Source: DTU064 sp045588245
GTDB lineage: Bacteria; Bacillota; Clostridia; Oscillospirales; CAG-272
Length of the DNA: 64,000 nucleotides
NCBI GenBank assembly: GCA_045588245.1
Contig: JAZNDW010000041.1
Location: 48,329 to 112,328 of the forward strand
Direction: 5' to 3'
The notes under the pieces are model-generated. The model ran no database searches and was not told the origin of the DNA. It was given only the letters and a program-made list of their open reading frames with translations. How positions within the stretch are numbered: the stretch's first letter is position 1; each line of letters begins with the position of its first letter. Shown in pieces: positions 25,893 through 33,689 of the stretch. The position numbers and the translations under genes are program-made.

Positions 25893-25928
25893 ATTAAAAA
25901 ACGGCAGGGAATGGCTGCTTCTCATAAG
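25893..25928. repeat. Left bipartite inverted repeat of the RAYT module
   Basis: ATTAAAAAACGGCAG, ten bases, CTTCTCATAAG. The reverse complement of both blocks, 15 and 11 bases, recurs in the same order at 27316-27349 with an eight-base gap. The pair encloses the REP units, a lipoprotein gene and the transposase. Confidence 0.65.
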
Positions 25929-25946
25929 AAAGTTTGATTTCTCCTT

Positions 25947-26030
25947 GTAGGGACCGGCGTCCTCGACGGTCCGTCTGTATCCGGCGTCCTCGACGGTCCG
26001 TCTGTATCCGGCGTCCCCCGACGGTCCGTT
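25947..26030. repeat. REP array A (three units)
   Basis: GTAGGGACCGGCGTCCTCG and ACGGTCCGTCTGTAT make a palindromic unit (GGACCG...CGGTCC) repeated, partly shortened, three times. The sequence matches the units inside the nearby transposase gene. This array fills most of the 338-base gap between the AAA gene start (25787) and the lipoprotein gene (26125); the remainder holds a promoter, the left inverted repeat and a terminator. Confidence 0.8.
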
Positions 26031-26061
26031 AAGGTATAATTGCAATGCAGAAAAACAAATA

Positions 26062-26100
26062 GAAAGCCCCCGACAGATCTTTGATGTCTGTCGGGGTTTA
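26062..26100 (-). terminator. Terminator after the small lipoprotein gene
   Basis: AACCCCGACAGA...TCTGTCGGGGGCTTT read on the minus strand, a 12-bp GC-rich stem followed by a short T tract. Confidence 0.75.
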
Positions 26101-26124
26101 CAATAATCTTGTAAAAATTCAAAT

Positions 26125-26439
26125 TTAGCCGCCAGGGCGATATCCTTCATCACATGAAATTCCTATTCCGTTTTCATCAAAGTGAATAAAAAACAGAATC
26201 TCCGGGGATGTTCCCAAGAATCCCACTTGTGGTTCTTTTATTGTATAACCGCATCGACAGTTTCTGTATAAACCATCTTCGTCTGAAGGCATAAGGGTAC
26301 AATCAAATTGTCCAAATTCATTAACAATTTCCGCTGATGTTTTCCCTAAAAATTGGTCTTCGTGATATTTATCATCACATCCCACAAGTAATAACAAAAA
26401 AACCAAACAAACAAAAATCATAATTATCTTCTTTTTCAT
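26125..26439 (-). CDS. Small lipoprotein of unknown function
   Basis: 104 residues. A typical lipoprotein signal (MKKKIIMIFVCLVFLLLL) ends at the lipobox LVGC, so the mature protein of about 85 residues is anchored outside the membrane by its Cys. The mature part begins DDKYHEDQFLGKTSAEIVNEFGQFD, a pattern reminiscent of small BamE/SmpA-like lipoproteins where a short helix pair follows the anchor, but I cannot assign a family. AAAGGAGG precedes the ATG at ideal spacing. It sits within the inverted-repeat-bounded module, so it could be cargo. Confidence 0.7.
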   Translation of the reverse strand: MKKKIIMIFVCLVFLLLLVGCDDKYHEDQFLGKTSAEIVNEFGQFDCTLMPSDEDGLYRNCRCGYTIKEPQVGFLGTSPEILFFIHFDENGIGISCDEGYRPGG

Positions 26440-26536
26440 TTGATATCCTCCTTTCTACATAATGTGTTTATCGCCAGTTTCGCCTTTGTATTACAGCGTT
26501 GCAAGCAACGCTGGCACAGGGCAAAGCCCATACCCA

Positions 26537-27250
26537 TTATTCTTCGGCATATAATTCGTCGTAGTACCAACGTATTGGATTTTCATAAATATATCGTAAA
26601 TGCTCCTCATAATCCTGTCGGTTGCGGATGATATGATCATGGGAGCGATATTGCCAAATATTTGTTCCGTATTCCTTATTACAAAATCTTTTGAATGTAG
26701 ACACAAACCGCGACGAAACAGAATTTTGTACTGTAGGGACCGGCGTCCCCGACGGTCCGTCTGTATACGCCGTCTTCGACGGTTCGTCTGTATACGCCGT
26801 CTTCAACGGTTCGTTTTCGGTACCTTTCACCCAAAGCATAATATGGATATGATTTGGCATGATCACATAGCTTTCAACGGATAGATAATCGTAAAAGTTG
26901 TTTAGTTGATGGATGTATTTATCCGCGATTTGTCCGTATCTTGTTAATTCGATTTGCGGACCGTCGGGGACGCCGGTCCCTACGGATTTGTTTTTGTCTG
27001 TGAGCGGACCGTCGAGGACGCCGGTCCCTACGTAATTGTTTTTGTCTGTGAGCGGACCGTCGAGGACGCCGGTCCCTACATAATTGTTTTTGTCTGTGAG
27101 CGGACCGTCGGGGACGCCGGTCCCTACAATATGTGAAAGGATACATTTTCTTTCCTTCGTACATATCGTTAGAAAAACGGCTTGATTTCGATTATAGTCC
27201 GCCCCCTTCAACCGAGTGGTCTTGCGATTTTTCAGTTCGTCCATTTTCAT
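26537..27250 (-). CDS. REP-associated tyrosine transposase (RAYT) with in-frame REP repeats
   Basis: About 237 residues of the Y1/IS200-like REP-associated family. Family features: NRNQAVFLTICTKERKCIL near the N-terminus, VIMPNHIHIMLW (the HxH metal site), and the C-terminal IWQYRSHDHIIRNRQDYEEHLRYIYENPIRWY. Between the first strand and the first helix are four 16-residue repeats (VGTGVPDGPLTDKNNY and variants) encoded by 48-bp units that each contain a REP palindrome; a second degenerate REP run lies after the HxH motif. Starts at 27250 and 27244 are both possible; a TTG at 27289 is unlikely. Known RAYTs cut and join single-stranded REP DNA. Whether this copy is active is uncertain. Confidence 0.82.
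   Translation of the reverse strand: MKMDELKNRKTTRLKGADYNRNQAVFLTICTKERKCILSHIVGTGVPDGPLTDKNNYVGTGVLDGPLTDKNNYVGTGVLDGPLTDKNKSVGTGVPDGPQIELTRYGQIADKYIHQLNNFYDYLSVESYVIMPNHIHIMLWVKGTENEPLKTAYTDEPSKTAYTDGPSGTPVPTVQNSVSSRFVSTFKRFCNKEYGTNIWQYRSHDHIIRNRQDYEEHLRYIYENPIRWYYDELYAEE
26733..26813. repeat. REP array B inside the transposase gene
   Basis: One good unit (GTAGGGACCGGCGTCCCCG plus ACGGTCCGT, 26733-26760) followed by two decayed units with ACGCCGTCTTCGACGGTTCG-like sequence. Translated as the low-complexity TAYTDEPSKTAYTDGPSGTP segment. Confidence 0.75.
26956..27127. repeat. REP array C: four 48-bp units, in frame with the transposase
   Basis: Units of 28 bases (GCGGACCGTC...GGTCCCTAC) start at 26956, 27004, 27052 and 27100, exactly 48 bases apart, with 20-base near-identical spacers. 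48 bases equal 16 codons, so unit number can change without shifting the frame. Confidence 0.88.
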
Positions 27251-27275
27251 CACCCATTCTAATATAACATGAATC

Positions 27276-27300
27276 GGCAGAGAAAACAAGTTCTCTGCCG
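27276..27300. repeat. Perfect hairpin upstream of the transposase
   Basis: CGGCAGAGAA-AACAAG-TTCTCTGCCG, a 10-bp perfect stem about 30 bases before the transposase start and just inside the right inverted repeat. It could be a terminator remnant or a transposase recognition hairpin. Confidence 0.6.
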
Positions 27301-27315
27301 ATATTTGTAAACATC

Positions 27316-27349
27316 CTTATGAGAAGTCTCGCAACTGCCGTTTTTTAAT
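27316..27349. repeat. Right bipartite inverted repeat of the RAYT module
   Basis: CTTATGAGAAG, eight bases, CTGCCGTTTTTTAAT; the inverted counterpart of 25893-25928. Confidence 0.65.
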
Positions 27350-27361
27350 TAAGCCGTTTTA

Positions 27362-28084
27362 TCAGTCTCCGAGACGGATGTTGATGCCGCCGCCGTCACT
27401 GTCTCTGTCAATGTCAAGGTATGGGGATATCGCCTCTGCCATATTGATAAGCGGCATCGACTGTATGTAGACCTTGCCGGGACCTGTGATCTTCGTATGG
27501 AAGAGTCCCTCTCCACCGAAGAACATATTCTTTGCGCCTTTGACGGTTTGTATATCCATCGTGCAGCTCTCGCTCATCGCGGCAAGATAACCCGTATCGA
27601 CGATGATACTTTCACCCGCCATAAGCTCGTACTCTTTACAGTAGCCGTCGATCTCAATGAAAACGAGTCCGTCGCCGACGATCTTCTGCATGATGAAGCC
27701 CTCACCGCCGAAAAAGCCGCGTGACATCTTCTTTTGGAAGTATACGGACAAATCAAGACCTTTTTCCATGGCGAGAAAGCCTTTTTTCTGAACGATGATC
27801 CCGTTGCCGGGTGTTACCCGGTAAGGAATGATGGAACCCGGAAATTTGCTCGCAAAAGCAATCATTCCCGTGCCGCCGATGGCGGAATACTCATTCATGA
27901 ATATGGATTCGCCCGAAAAGAGGCGGCCGAACATCTTGGAAAAACCGCCGCCGCTGTTCGTGTCCATTTTCATATTGGGGCTCATCCAGCTCATCGCGCC
28001 GCTTTCGCTGCAAAGTACCTCGCCCACGTCGGGATAGCAAATAAGAACGGGTAAGCTGCCGCCTTCAATCTCATATCTAAGCAT
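27362..28084 (-). CDS. AIM24/TIGR00266 family protein
   Basis: 240 residues from the ATG at 28084, which has AAAGGAG eight bases upstream (a GTG at 28093 directly abuts that site and is less likely). The all-beta AIM24 fold is indicated by repeated glycine-rich turns, by SESGAMSWMSPNMKMDT, FFGGEGFIMQKIVGDGLVFIE and a second similar FFGGEGLFHTKITGPGKVYIQS, the duplicated half-barrels. Bacterial members are soluble, oligomeric and uncharacterised. No signal peptide. It follows the pepF-like gene with a 25-base gap and is probably co-transcribed. Confidence 0.88.
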   Translation of the reverse strand: MLRYEIEGGSLPVLICYPDVGEVLCSESGAMSWMSPNMKMDTNSGGGFSKMFGRLFSGESIFMNEYSAIGGTGMIAFASKFPGSIIPYRVTPGNGIIVQKKGFLAMEKGLDLSVYFQKKMSRGFFGGEGFIMQKIVGDGLVFIEIDGYCKEYELMAGESIIVDTGYLAAMSESCTMDIQTVKGAKNMFFGGEGLFHTKITGPGKVYIQSMPLINMAEAISPYLDIDRDSDGGGINIRLGD

Positions 28085-28109
28085 ATCGGACACTCCTTTT
28101 ATAAAAAAA

Positions 28110-29870
28110 TTATTTGCTCGTTTCTTTTATGAACGCGTCGATCTGATCGGTTATCATTTTCAGGCTCTGACGCCAAAAATCGGGCTGAGTCAAGTCGATA
28201 CCTGCGATGCCCGCAACGTGTTCAACGGTGTCAACGGTCGTTGCTTTCAGCAACGCGCGGTACTTCGGCAGGAAGGCTTCGCCTTCCTCAAGGTACTTAG
28301 CGTAAAGTCCGCGTGAGAACAGTCCGCCGAATGCGTACGGGAAGTTATAATAGCTGAGGCCTGCACTGTAGTAGTGACTCTTGCAGCACCACATATAAGG
28401 ATGCAGATAATCGGGATCGAGTCCGTCGCCGAAGGCTTCCTTCTGTGCGTTCAGCATGATCTCTTCGAGGTCTTTGGCAAAGAGGAACGTATTTTTTCTG
28501 CGGCGGATGACCTCGTCCTCAAAGAGGAAACGAGAATAAATGTCAACGATGATCTGCGTGCAGTCCTGGATTTGGCTTTCGATCAGCATGATCTTTTCGT
28601 CGCCCACAGCCTTTTCGATGGCGTCGTTGACGATGATGAGCTCGTTGAAGTTTGATGCTGTCTCCGCAACGGGCATGGTGTAGCCTGTGTTGAGCGGACG
28701 GTGCGATTCGATCTGCTGTCCGTGATATGCGTGGCCAAGCTCATGCGCGAGCGTTACGACGGAGCCGAAGCTGCCTGAGAAGTTAGTCAGAATGCGGCTC
28801 TGACCGATGAAGGGAAGATTGGAGCAGAATGCGCCGCCGACTTTGCCGCCGCGCGGATAAAAGTCGATCCATTCATCGCGGAACGCGGTGTCAACCATTT
28901 CCGCGAGGTCGGGCGCGAACGATCTGAAGTGATCAACAAGATACGTGTGAGCCTCTTCCGCCGTGAAGGTAGTGCCGCCCGCTTTTCCCATCGGTGCTAA
29001 AATATCATACCACGGCAGTCCGTTTTCATGGCCGAGCAGTTTCGCTTTGTGGCGAAGATACTCGCGGAACTTCGGCATAGCTTCACGCATCGCCTCAAGC
29101 ATTGCGTCGAGCGTTGCCTTTTGCATACGGGACTGATCGAGCGTCATTGCAAGCGGATTTTCGTAGCCGCGAAGCTCCGCTTCAAGATTGACCTGCGCCT
29201 TGATACTGTTAAGAGCAAACGCGATTGAATCCTTGACCTTATCGTAGCAGGCGAGCTCCGCCTCGTAAGCGGCTTTACGCTCGGCAGGATCGTCGCTGTC
29301 GGATAGACCGCGGATTGCGGGAAGCGTCGTTTTGCCGCCGTTATAGTCAACGGACAGCGTCGCTGTCAGGTACGATACGAGGTCTCCCCACGCTCTGCCG
29401 CCCGAGATGTTCATGCGTGCGAATACGGCTTCGGCTTCGTCGCCGAGCTTGTGCGAAACGGCATTTTTTATCTGATTGAAATAGAAAGTGTACTGACTGA
29501 GCAGCTCGTCACCCTTAATGATCTCATCGAGGTTCTCAAGCGATCCTACGTACTTCTGATACATGACGGATTCTTTTGCAGTGCTCGCCAAGAGAGCCTG
29601 TATTTTTGTCATATAGCCCGAAACCTCTGTGTCGGCGCTGTTGGTAGAGCGACGCAGACTGAAATATCCTGTGATCCTGCGTGTCAGTACCGCCATCTCC
29701 TCGTTAATGCTAACAACAGCGCGCAAGGAAGCGCGCGGATCGTCCGCGGTGAGCTCGTTTACGGTGCGCTTATAGTTGTCAACGACTTCTTCGAGCCGTG
29801 AAATGTCGGATATCAGCGTAGGATCGTCGATCCCTCGATAAAGCACGTCAAGTGACCATTCGTTATACAT
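28110..29870 (-). CDS. pepF: M3 family oligoendopeptidase (PepF type)
   Basis: 586 residues from the ATG at 29870, which has AAGGAAGG upstream; an upstream TTG at 29939 has no ribosome site. The zinc site LAHELGHAYHGQQIESH (HExxH) lies near residue 375 with a downstream Glu (PVAETASNFNE) completing the thermolysin-like centre. The N-terminal half is the helical M3 prodomain. The enzyme degrades short peptides in the cytoplasm. It lies upstream of the AIM24-like gene. Confidence 0.93.
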   Translation of the reverse strand: MYNEWSLDVLYRGIDDPTLISDISRLEEVVDNYKRTVNELTADDPRASLRAVVSINEEMAVLTRRITGYFSLRRSTNSADTEVSGYMTKIQALLASTAKESVMYQKYVGSLENLDEIIKGDELLSQYTFYFNQIKNAVSHKLGDEAEAVFARMNISGGRAWGDLVSYLTATLSVDYNGGKTTLPAIRGLSDSDDPAERKAAYEAELACYDKVKDSIAFALNSIKAQVNLEAELRGYENPLAMTLDQSRMQKATLDAMLEAMREAMPKFREYLRHKAKLLGHENGLPWYDILAPMGKAGGTTFTAEEAHTYLVDHFRSFAPDLAEMVDTAFRDEWIDFYPRGGKVGGAFCSNLPFIGQSRILTNFSGSFGSVVTLAHELGHAYHGQQIESHRPLNTGYTMPVAETASNFNELIIVNDAIEKAVGDEKIMLIESQIQDCTQIIVDIYSRFLFEDEVIRRRKNTFLFAKDLEEIMLNAQKEAFGDGLDPDYLHPYMWCCKSHYYSAGLSYYNFPYAFGGLFSRGLYAKYLEEGEAFLPKYRALLKATTVDTVEHVAGIAGIDLTQPDFWRQSLKMITDQIDAFIKETSK

Positions 29871-29940
29871 TTTTCGGTAACCTTCCTTATATTTGTGTAT
29901 GTTTTTATATATTGTATCATTTGTAAACGAATGCGTCAAT

Positions 29941-29971
29941 AAAAAACGGCAAGGATGACCTTGCCGTTTTT
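29941..29971. terminator. Terminator after spoIVB
   Basis: AAAAACGGCAAGG-ATGA-CCTTGCCGTTTTT, symmetric, between spoIVB and the peptidase gene, both on the minus strand. Confidence 0.85.
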
Positions 29972-29975
29972 GCTG

Positions 29976-30986
29976 TTACCCCATCGCATTTAACATATTC
30001 TCAATAAATATACCGTACCCGCGTGTAGGATCGTTTATCATGACGTGGGTGACAGCCCCGATAAGCTTGCTGTTCTGGAGTATCGGTGAGCCGGACATTC
30101 CCTGAACTATACCGCCCGTACGGCGCAAAAGCTCCGCGTCGGTCACGGTGACGATAAAGTTTTTACATTCACCGCCCGACTTGTCAATGTTGCTTATTTT
30201 AGCTGTATAATCACGCATCTCGCCGTCGGCAAGAGTGCACCGTATCATGACGTCGCCTTCGAGTATTTCATTTTTTGTCGCCACCTGCACAAGTTCACCG
30301 GAACCTGAGGGCAGCTTTGTCAAAATACCGTAAACGCCCGTACGGGTGTTTTTTGTCAGCTCGCCGACGCGCTCCGCGCTGAAGTAACCCTTCAGCTCAC
30401 CCGGGGCGCCCGCCACACCGCGATTGATTCCGCAAAGCGAGACCTCCGTTACAACACCGTGACACAGAGGGATCAGCTCGCCCGTTTCCGCATTGCAGAT
30501 CCCGTGACCGAGTCCTGCAAAAATACCGCTGTTTTTATCGTAGAACGTGACCGTACCAATGCCGGCGGCAGTGTCGCGTATCAACATTCCCGCACGTTTT
30601 ATGCCTTTTTCGTCAACGACAGGAGATACGGTAGCCTCGTGTTCCTCGCCTCCTCTGCGATATAAAAGCGTCACTGCGCCTTTAGCAGAGGCGATTTCGT
30701 TGATTACGTCGGCTGCAGAGCCGATCTTTTTGCCGTTGACGGCACTTATAACGTCGCCGCGCCGCAGTCCTGCGTCGCGGGCAGGGCAAACGTCTCCGTC
30801 CTTTGTTTTTACGTCAAGAAGCTCCGCCACCGTAACGCCTTCCGTCTGAAAGCGAACTCCGAATGGCATGCCGCCAATGCATACGCTGCTCATCTTTGCT
30901 GCCCCCACCGACAGCGACAGCATCGCGAGCATCACCGCGAAGACGGCGATGACGCTGATTATTCTATACGTTTGTTTTTTCCGCAT
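29976..30986 (-). CDS. spoIVB: SpoIVB family serine peptidase
   Basis: 336 residues. An N-terminal membrane/signal segment (about 8-30), a PDZ domain (about 50-125, with ARDAGLRRGDVISAVNGKKIG) and an S55 peptidase domain. The catalytic triad is intact by alignment: His161 in AGLGHGICN, Asp283 in VTVTDAE, Ser298 in QGMSGSPI. In Bacillus SpoIVB is secreted from the forespore and cleaves SpoIVFA, releasing activation of sigma-K in the mother cell. Its presence marks a sporulation-capable lineage. sigG lies 168 bases upstream on the same strand; SigG transcribes spoIVB in Bacillus. Confidence 0.95.
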   Translation of the reverse strand: MRKKQTYRIISVIAVFAVMLAMLSLSVGAAKMSSVCIGGMPFGVRFQTEGVTVAELLDVKTKDGDVCPARDAGLRRGDVISAVNGKKIGSAADVINEIASAKGAVTLLYRRGGEEHEATVSPVVDEKGIKRAGMLIRDTAAGIGTVTFYDKNSGIFAGLGHGICNAETGELIPLCHGVVTEVSLCGINRGVAGAPGELKGYFSAERVGELTKNTRTGVYGILTKLPSGSGELVQVATKNEILEGDVMIRCTLADGEMRDYTAKISNIDKSGGECKNFIVTVTDAELLRRTGGIVQGMSGSPILQNSKLIGAVTHVMINDPTRGYGIFIENMLNAMG

Positions 30987-31154
30987 TTTCCACCTATTAA
31001 TAAAACCTGTAACTGCACTGTTTGTCTGTGACGCGACCGTCGCGTCGAATATTACTCTGCCCGAGACCGCCGCGTTTTATGATATGCAATATTATCTCTT
31101 TTGCCTATGGCAGAAAATGCATTTCACGTATAGGGATTTTGTGGCGGTATAAAA

Positions 31155-31928
31155 TCAAAACTGTTTCCGCATCGTATCAAGAGCGCCTTTTTCAAGGCGC
31201 GACACCTGCGCCTGCGAAATGCCTATTTCGCCTGCTATTTCCATTTGCGTTTTTCCGCGGTAGTAACGCATCTCGATGATCGAACGCTCGCGCGGCGTCA
31301 GCTTACGCAGCGCTTCGCGCAGTGCAATATCTTCAAGCCAGATCTCGTCCGAGCATTTATCGTCGGAGATCTGATCCATAACGTAGATCGGGTCGCCGCC
31401 GTCATTGTAAAGCGGCTCGTATAAAGAAACGGGATCCACGATAGATTCGAGCGCTTCCGCGACGCTCTGCGGTGTTTCGCCCAGTTCTCTCGCAATTTCG
31501 TCAAGCGTAGGCTCATGGTCTTCTTTTGCCGCGATGCGCTCTTTTGCGGCTAACGCTTTATATGCAAGATCACGAAGCGAGCGGCTGACTCTGATAGAGG
31601 CATTGTCGCGAAGATAGCGTCTGATCTCGCCGATTATCATCGGCACCGCATACGTCGACAGCTCAACTTCCTTTTCAAGATCGAAATTGTCGATCGCCTT
31701 GATCAGACCGATGCATCCCACCTGAAACAGATCGTCCATATTCTCCCTGCGTCCGACAAATCGTTGGATAATGCTTAAAACAAGACGCAAATTGCCGTTG
31801 ACAAGCTCCTCGCGTGCGGATTCATCACCGTTTTTAACGCGAATGAGAAGCGCGCGTTTTTCCTCCCCCGTAAGTGTTTTCAGCTTTGAAGTATTGACAC
31901 CGCAAATTAAAACTTTACTGTAATACAT
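31155..31928 (-). CDS. sigG: Forespore sporulation sigma factor SigG
   Basis: 257 residues from ATG 31926-31928. The opening SKVLICGVNTSKLKTLT is the SigG hallmark that contacts the anti-sigma factor. Sigma regions 2 (NLRLVLSIIQRF, DDLFQVGCIGLIKAIDNFD), 3 (IRRYLRDNASIRVSRSLRDLAY) and 4 (LTPRERSIIEMRYYRGKTQMEIAGEIGISQAQVSRLE) are all present. It directs late forespore transcription. In many Clostridia sigG follows spoIIGA-sigE; here they are not adjacent. Confidence 0.95.
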   Translation of the reverse strand: MYYSKVLICGVNTSKLKTLTGEEKRALLIRVKNGDESAREELVNGNLRLVLSIIQRFVGRRENMDDLFQVGCIGLIKAIDNFDLEKEVELSTYAVPMIIGEIRRYLRDNASIRVSRSLRDLAYKALAAKERIAAKEDHEPTLDEIARELGETPQSVAEALESIVDPVSLYEPLYNDGGDPIYVMDQISDDKCSDEIWLEDIALREALRKLTPRERSIIEMRYYRGKTQMEIAGEIGISQAQVSRLEKGALDTMRKQF

Positions 31929-32016
31929 ACGTTCGACCGTACCTTTATTGTGTAGATAGAGAAAAAGCTTTCTCCGTATAAAAAGTATTGCCGATGTGAA
32001 AGTCAAATAATACAAG

Positions 32017-32056
32017 AAAAGACGAATGCCGTATTTTGGTAAGCATTCGTCTTTTT
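32017..32056. terminator. Terminator upstream of sigG
   Basis: AAAAGACGAATGC...GCATTCGTCTTTTTG, an 11-bp stem between the gene ending at 32076 and sigG. Confidence 0.8.
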
Positions 32057-32075
32057 GTTTTATGTTAAATTTTTG

Positions 32076-33689
32076 TCACACGAACTTGAAATAAGCAAGC
32101 TGCCATTCGCCGTCCGACACGATCCATATCATCGTGTACGTTCCGACTGCGACTTTTTCATAAATATAGTATTTTCCGTGCGAATCGAAGTCCACCTTGA
32201 CGCCGTAGCAGTTATCGGCGTATTTCACCATGTCATATATTTCCGTTTCAAGCTTGTCTACTTTGAAATTGCTGTTATATATCATGGAATTATATGAAAC
32301 TTCGATGATGTCGTAAGCGTCGGAGCCGTTTTTGACGTGCGCTATCACGGCATCGTAATTGGCTTTGGTGTAGTCGGTGCCCTCGTATGAATACTTGATG
32401 TAAAGCTCCGTGAAGTTTTGTGCTTCGCTGTAGAGTCTTTCAATCTCGTCTTCGTCGGGCGCAGGGTAGAAGGTGTAGATGCCGTCAGCTTCCTCGGTGA
32501 CGCAATTTTCGTCGGAGGAGGTGAAGTTCGGCTCGCCGTACAGACCGTCGACGACGTATTCAACGGAGGACTTTTCCTCTTTAACATAGCGTTCTACAGC
32601 TTTGGGCACGCTGTATTCGCCGTCACGCGACACGATCATGGTTTCGTCAACGATGACACCGTTACAGTATAATGCCAGATCTTCGGGCAATCTGACGGTG
32701 TAGGAGCTTTTATATGAGTCGGGGTACGTATACGCTGCGTCATAACTGTCAGCCGTGACGGGTGAAAGTGTCTCGCCGTCAAGCGTGACGGTGACGACGG
32801 GGGTGTTGCGAAGCCCCTTTATCGAATAAACGGTACATTTCGGAGCCGTTTGTGCTTCGTAAGGTGTTGCGTCGGGTGCGATAACGTCGCCGGTGTTGTA
32901 TGAATCCGACACGGTGATACCGTTAAGCGTGACTGCGGCGCCCTCGGGCGCTACAACGGTAAACAGACTGTCTACGGGGGTATATCCCGATGTGTATACG
33001 CCGAAAGTGGGATTTGAAAGCTCTATTTCACCGTTAATGTCGAGCGCGCGGCAGGAAACGCCGCCGAATACATTGGGTATTTCGTATACGGCAAGGTCGT
33101 AACCGAAGCTGTCGCCAAGCTCAAATTCGGAGACGGTATCGGTTGCGTCCATTGTACTGACGACATATACACCGTCGATGCTCCAGTCGTTGAGAATGAG
33201 CTCTGCATCGGCAGGGATAACGGCGGTGACGGTCGTCAGACGCGACGTTATCCATTCGTCGGCGATTTCCGTATTTGTGACGGTGTAATCGCTGAAGCCG
33301 TATTTTCCGCCGCTGCTTTCCGTAACGGTAACGGAGCAGAACAGCTCGCGGCAGTATAAGTCAAAAACGCAGACGCCGCCTTCGTTTGATGATTCAACGT
33401 ATGATATGCTGCCGCCGTCAAGCATTTTGTAAACTTCGTCACGGACGGCATTCATAGCTTCGTATCCTGATGCGAGATCTGACAGTTTATCCGATGCAAG
33501 CCTTGAAATCTCGCTTTCGGACAGACCGTTTATGTAGGCTTCAACAGCGTTTTCGGGACGGTATTGTTCAAAAGCATCGATAAAATCGTAGAAGAAAACT
33601 GTCGCGATCGCGATCAGAAGAACGATGACGATGCAAAGGACGGTGTATGCTGTCCAGAAGATGCTCGGTTTTTTATTTTCGTTTTTCAT
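32076..33689 (-). CDS. Single-pass membrane protein, function unknown
   Basis: 537 residues. One N-terminal membrane segment (about 11-34), then about 500 extracellular residues rich in Tyr, Thr and Val with repeated beta patterns (VTAVIPADAELILNDWSIDGVYVV, FTVVAPEGAAVTLNGITVSD, YTVRLPEDLALYCNGVIVDE). Each 'A-E-hhh-N-G/D' unit resembles PEGA-like or TcaA-type beta domains, found in exported proteins. The C-terminus may be an NTF2-like fold (ELYIKYSYEGTDYTKANYDAV). The start overlaps the stop of the upstream NAGPA-type gene by four bases, so the pair is coupled and probably acts together at the cell surface. Confidence 0.7.
   Translation of the reverse strand: MKNENKKPSIFWTAYTVLCIVIVLLIAIATVFFYDFIDAFEQYRPENAVEAYINGLSESEISRLASDKLSDLASGYEAMNAVRDEVYKMLDGGSISYVESSNEGGVCVFDLYCRELFCSVTVTESSGGKYGFSDYTVTNTEIADEWITSRLTTVTAVIPADAELILNDWSIDGVYVVSTMDATDTVSEFELGDSFGYDLAVYEIPNVFGGVSCRALDINGEIELSNPTFGVYTSGYTPVDSLFTVVAPEGAAVTLNGITVSDSYNTGDVIAPDATPYEAQTAPKCTVYSIKGLRNTPVVTVTLDGETLSPVTADSYDAAYTYPDSYKSSYTVRLPEDLALYCNGVIVDETMIVSRDGEYSVPKAVERYVKEEKSSVEYVVDGLYGEPNFTSSDENCVTEEADGIYTFYPAPDEDEIERLYSEAQNFTELYIKYSYEGTDYTKANYDAVIAHVKNGSDAYDIIEVSYNSMIYNSNFKVDKLETEIYDMVKYADNCYGVKVDFDSHGKYYIYEKVAVGTYTMIWIVSDGEWQLAYFKFV

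Noticed and set aside
26956..27127. Four regularly spaced repeats that look like a small CRISPR array
   Set aside because: The 20-base spacers are almost identical to each other, the unit is a palindromic REP, the run lies in frame inside a transposase gene, and no cas gene is present.
30990..31150. SigG-type promoter upstream of spoIVB
   Set aside because: TGCATT and GATAATA-like boxes occur in the gap, but their spacing and match are too poor to call.
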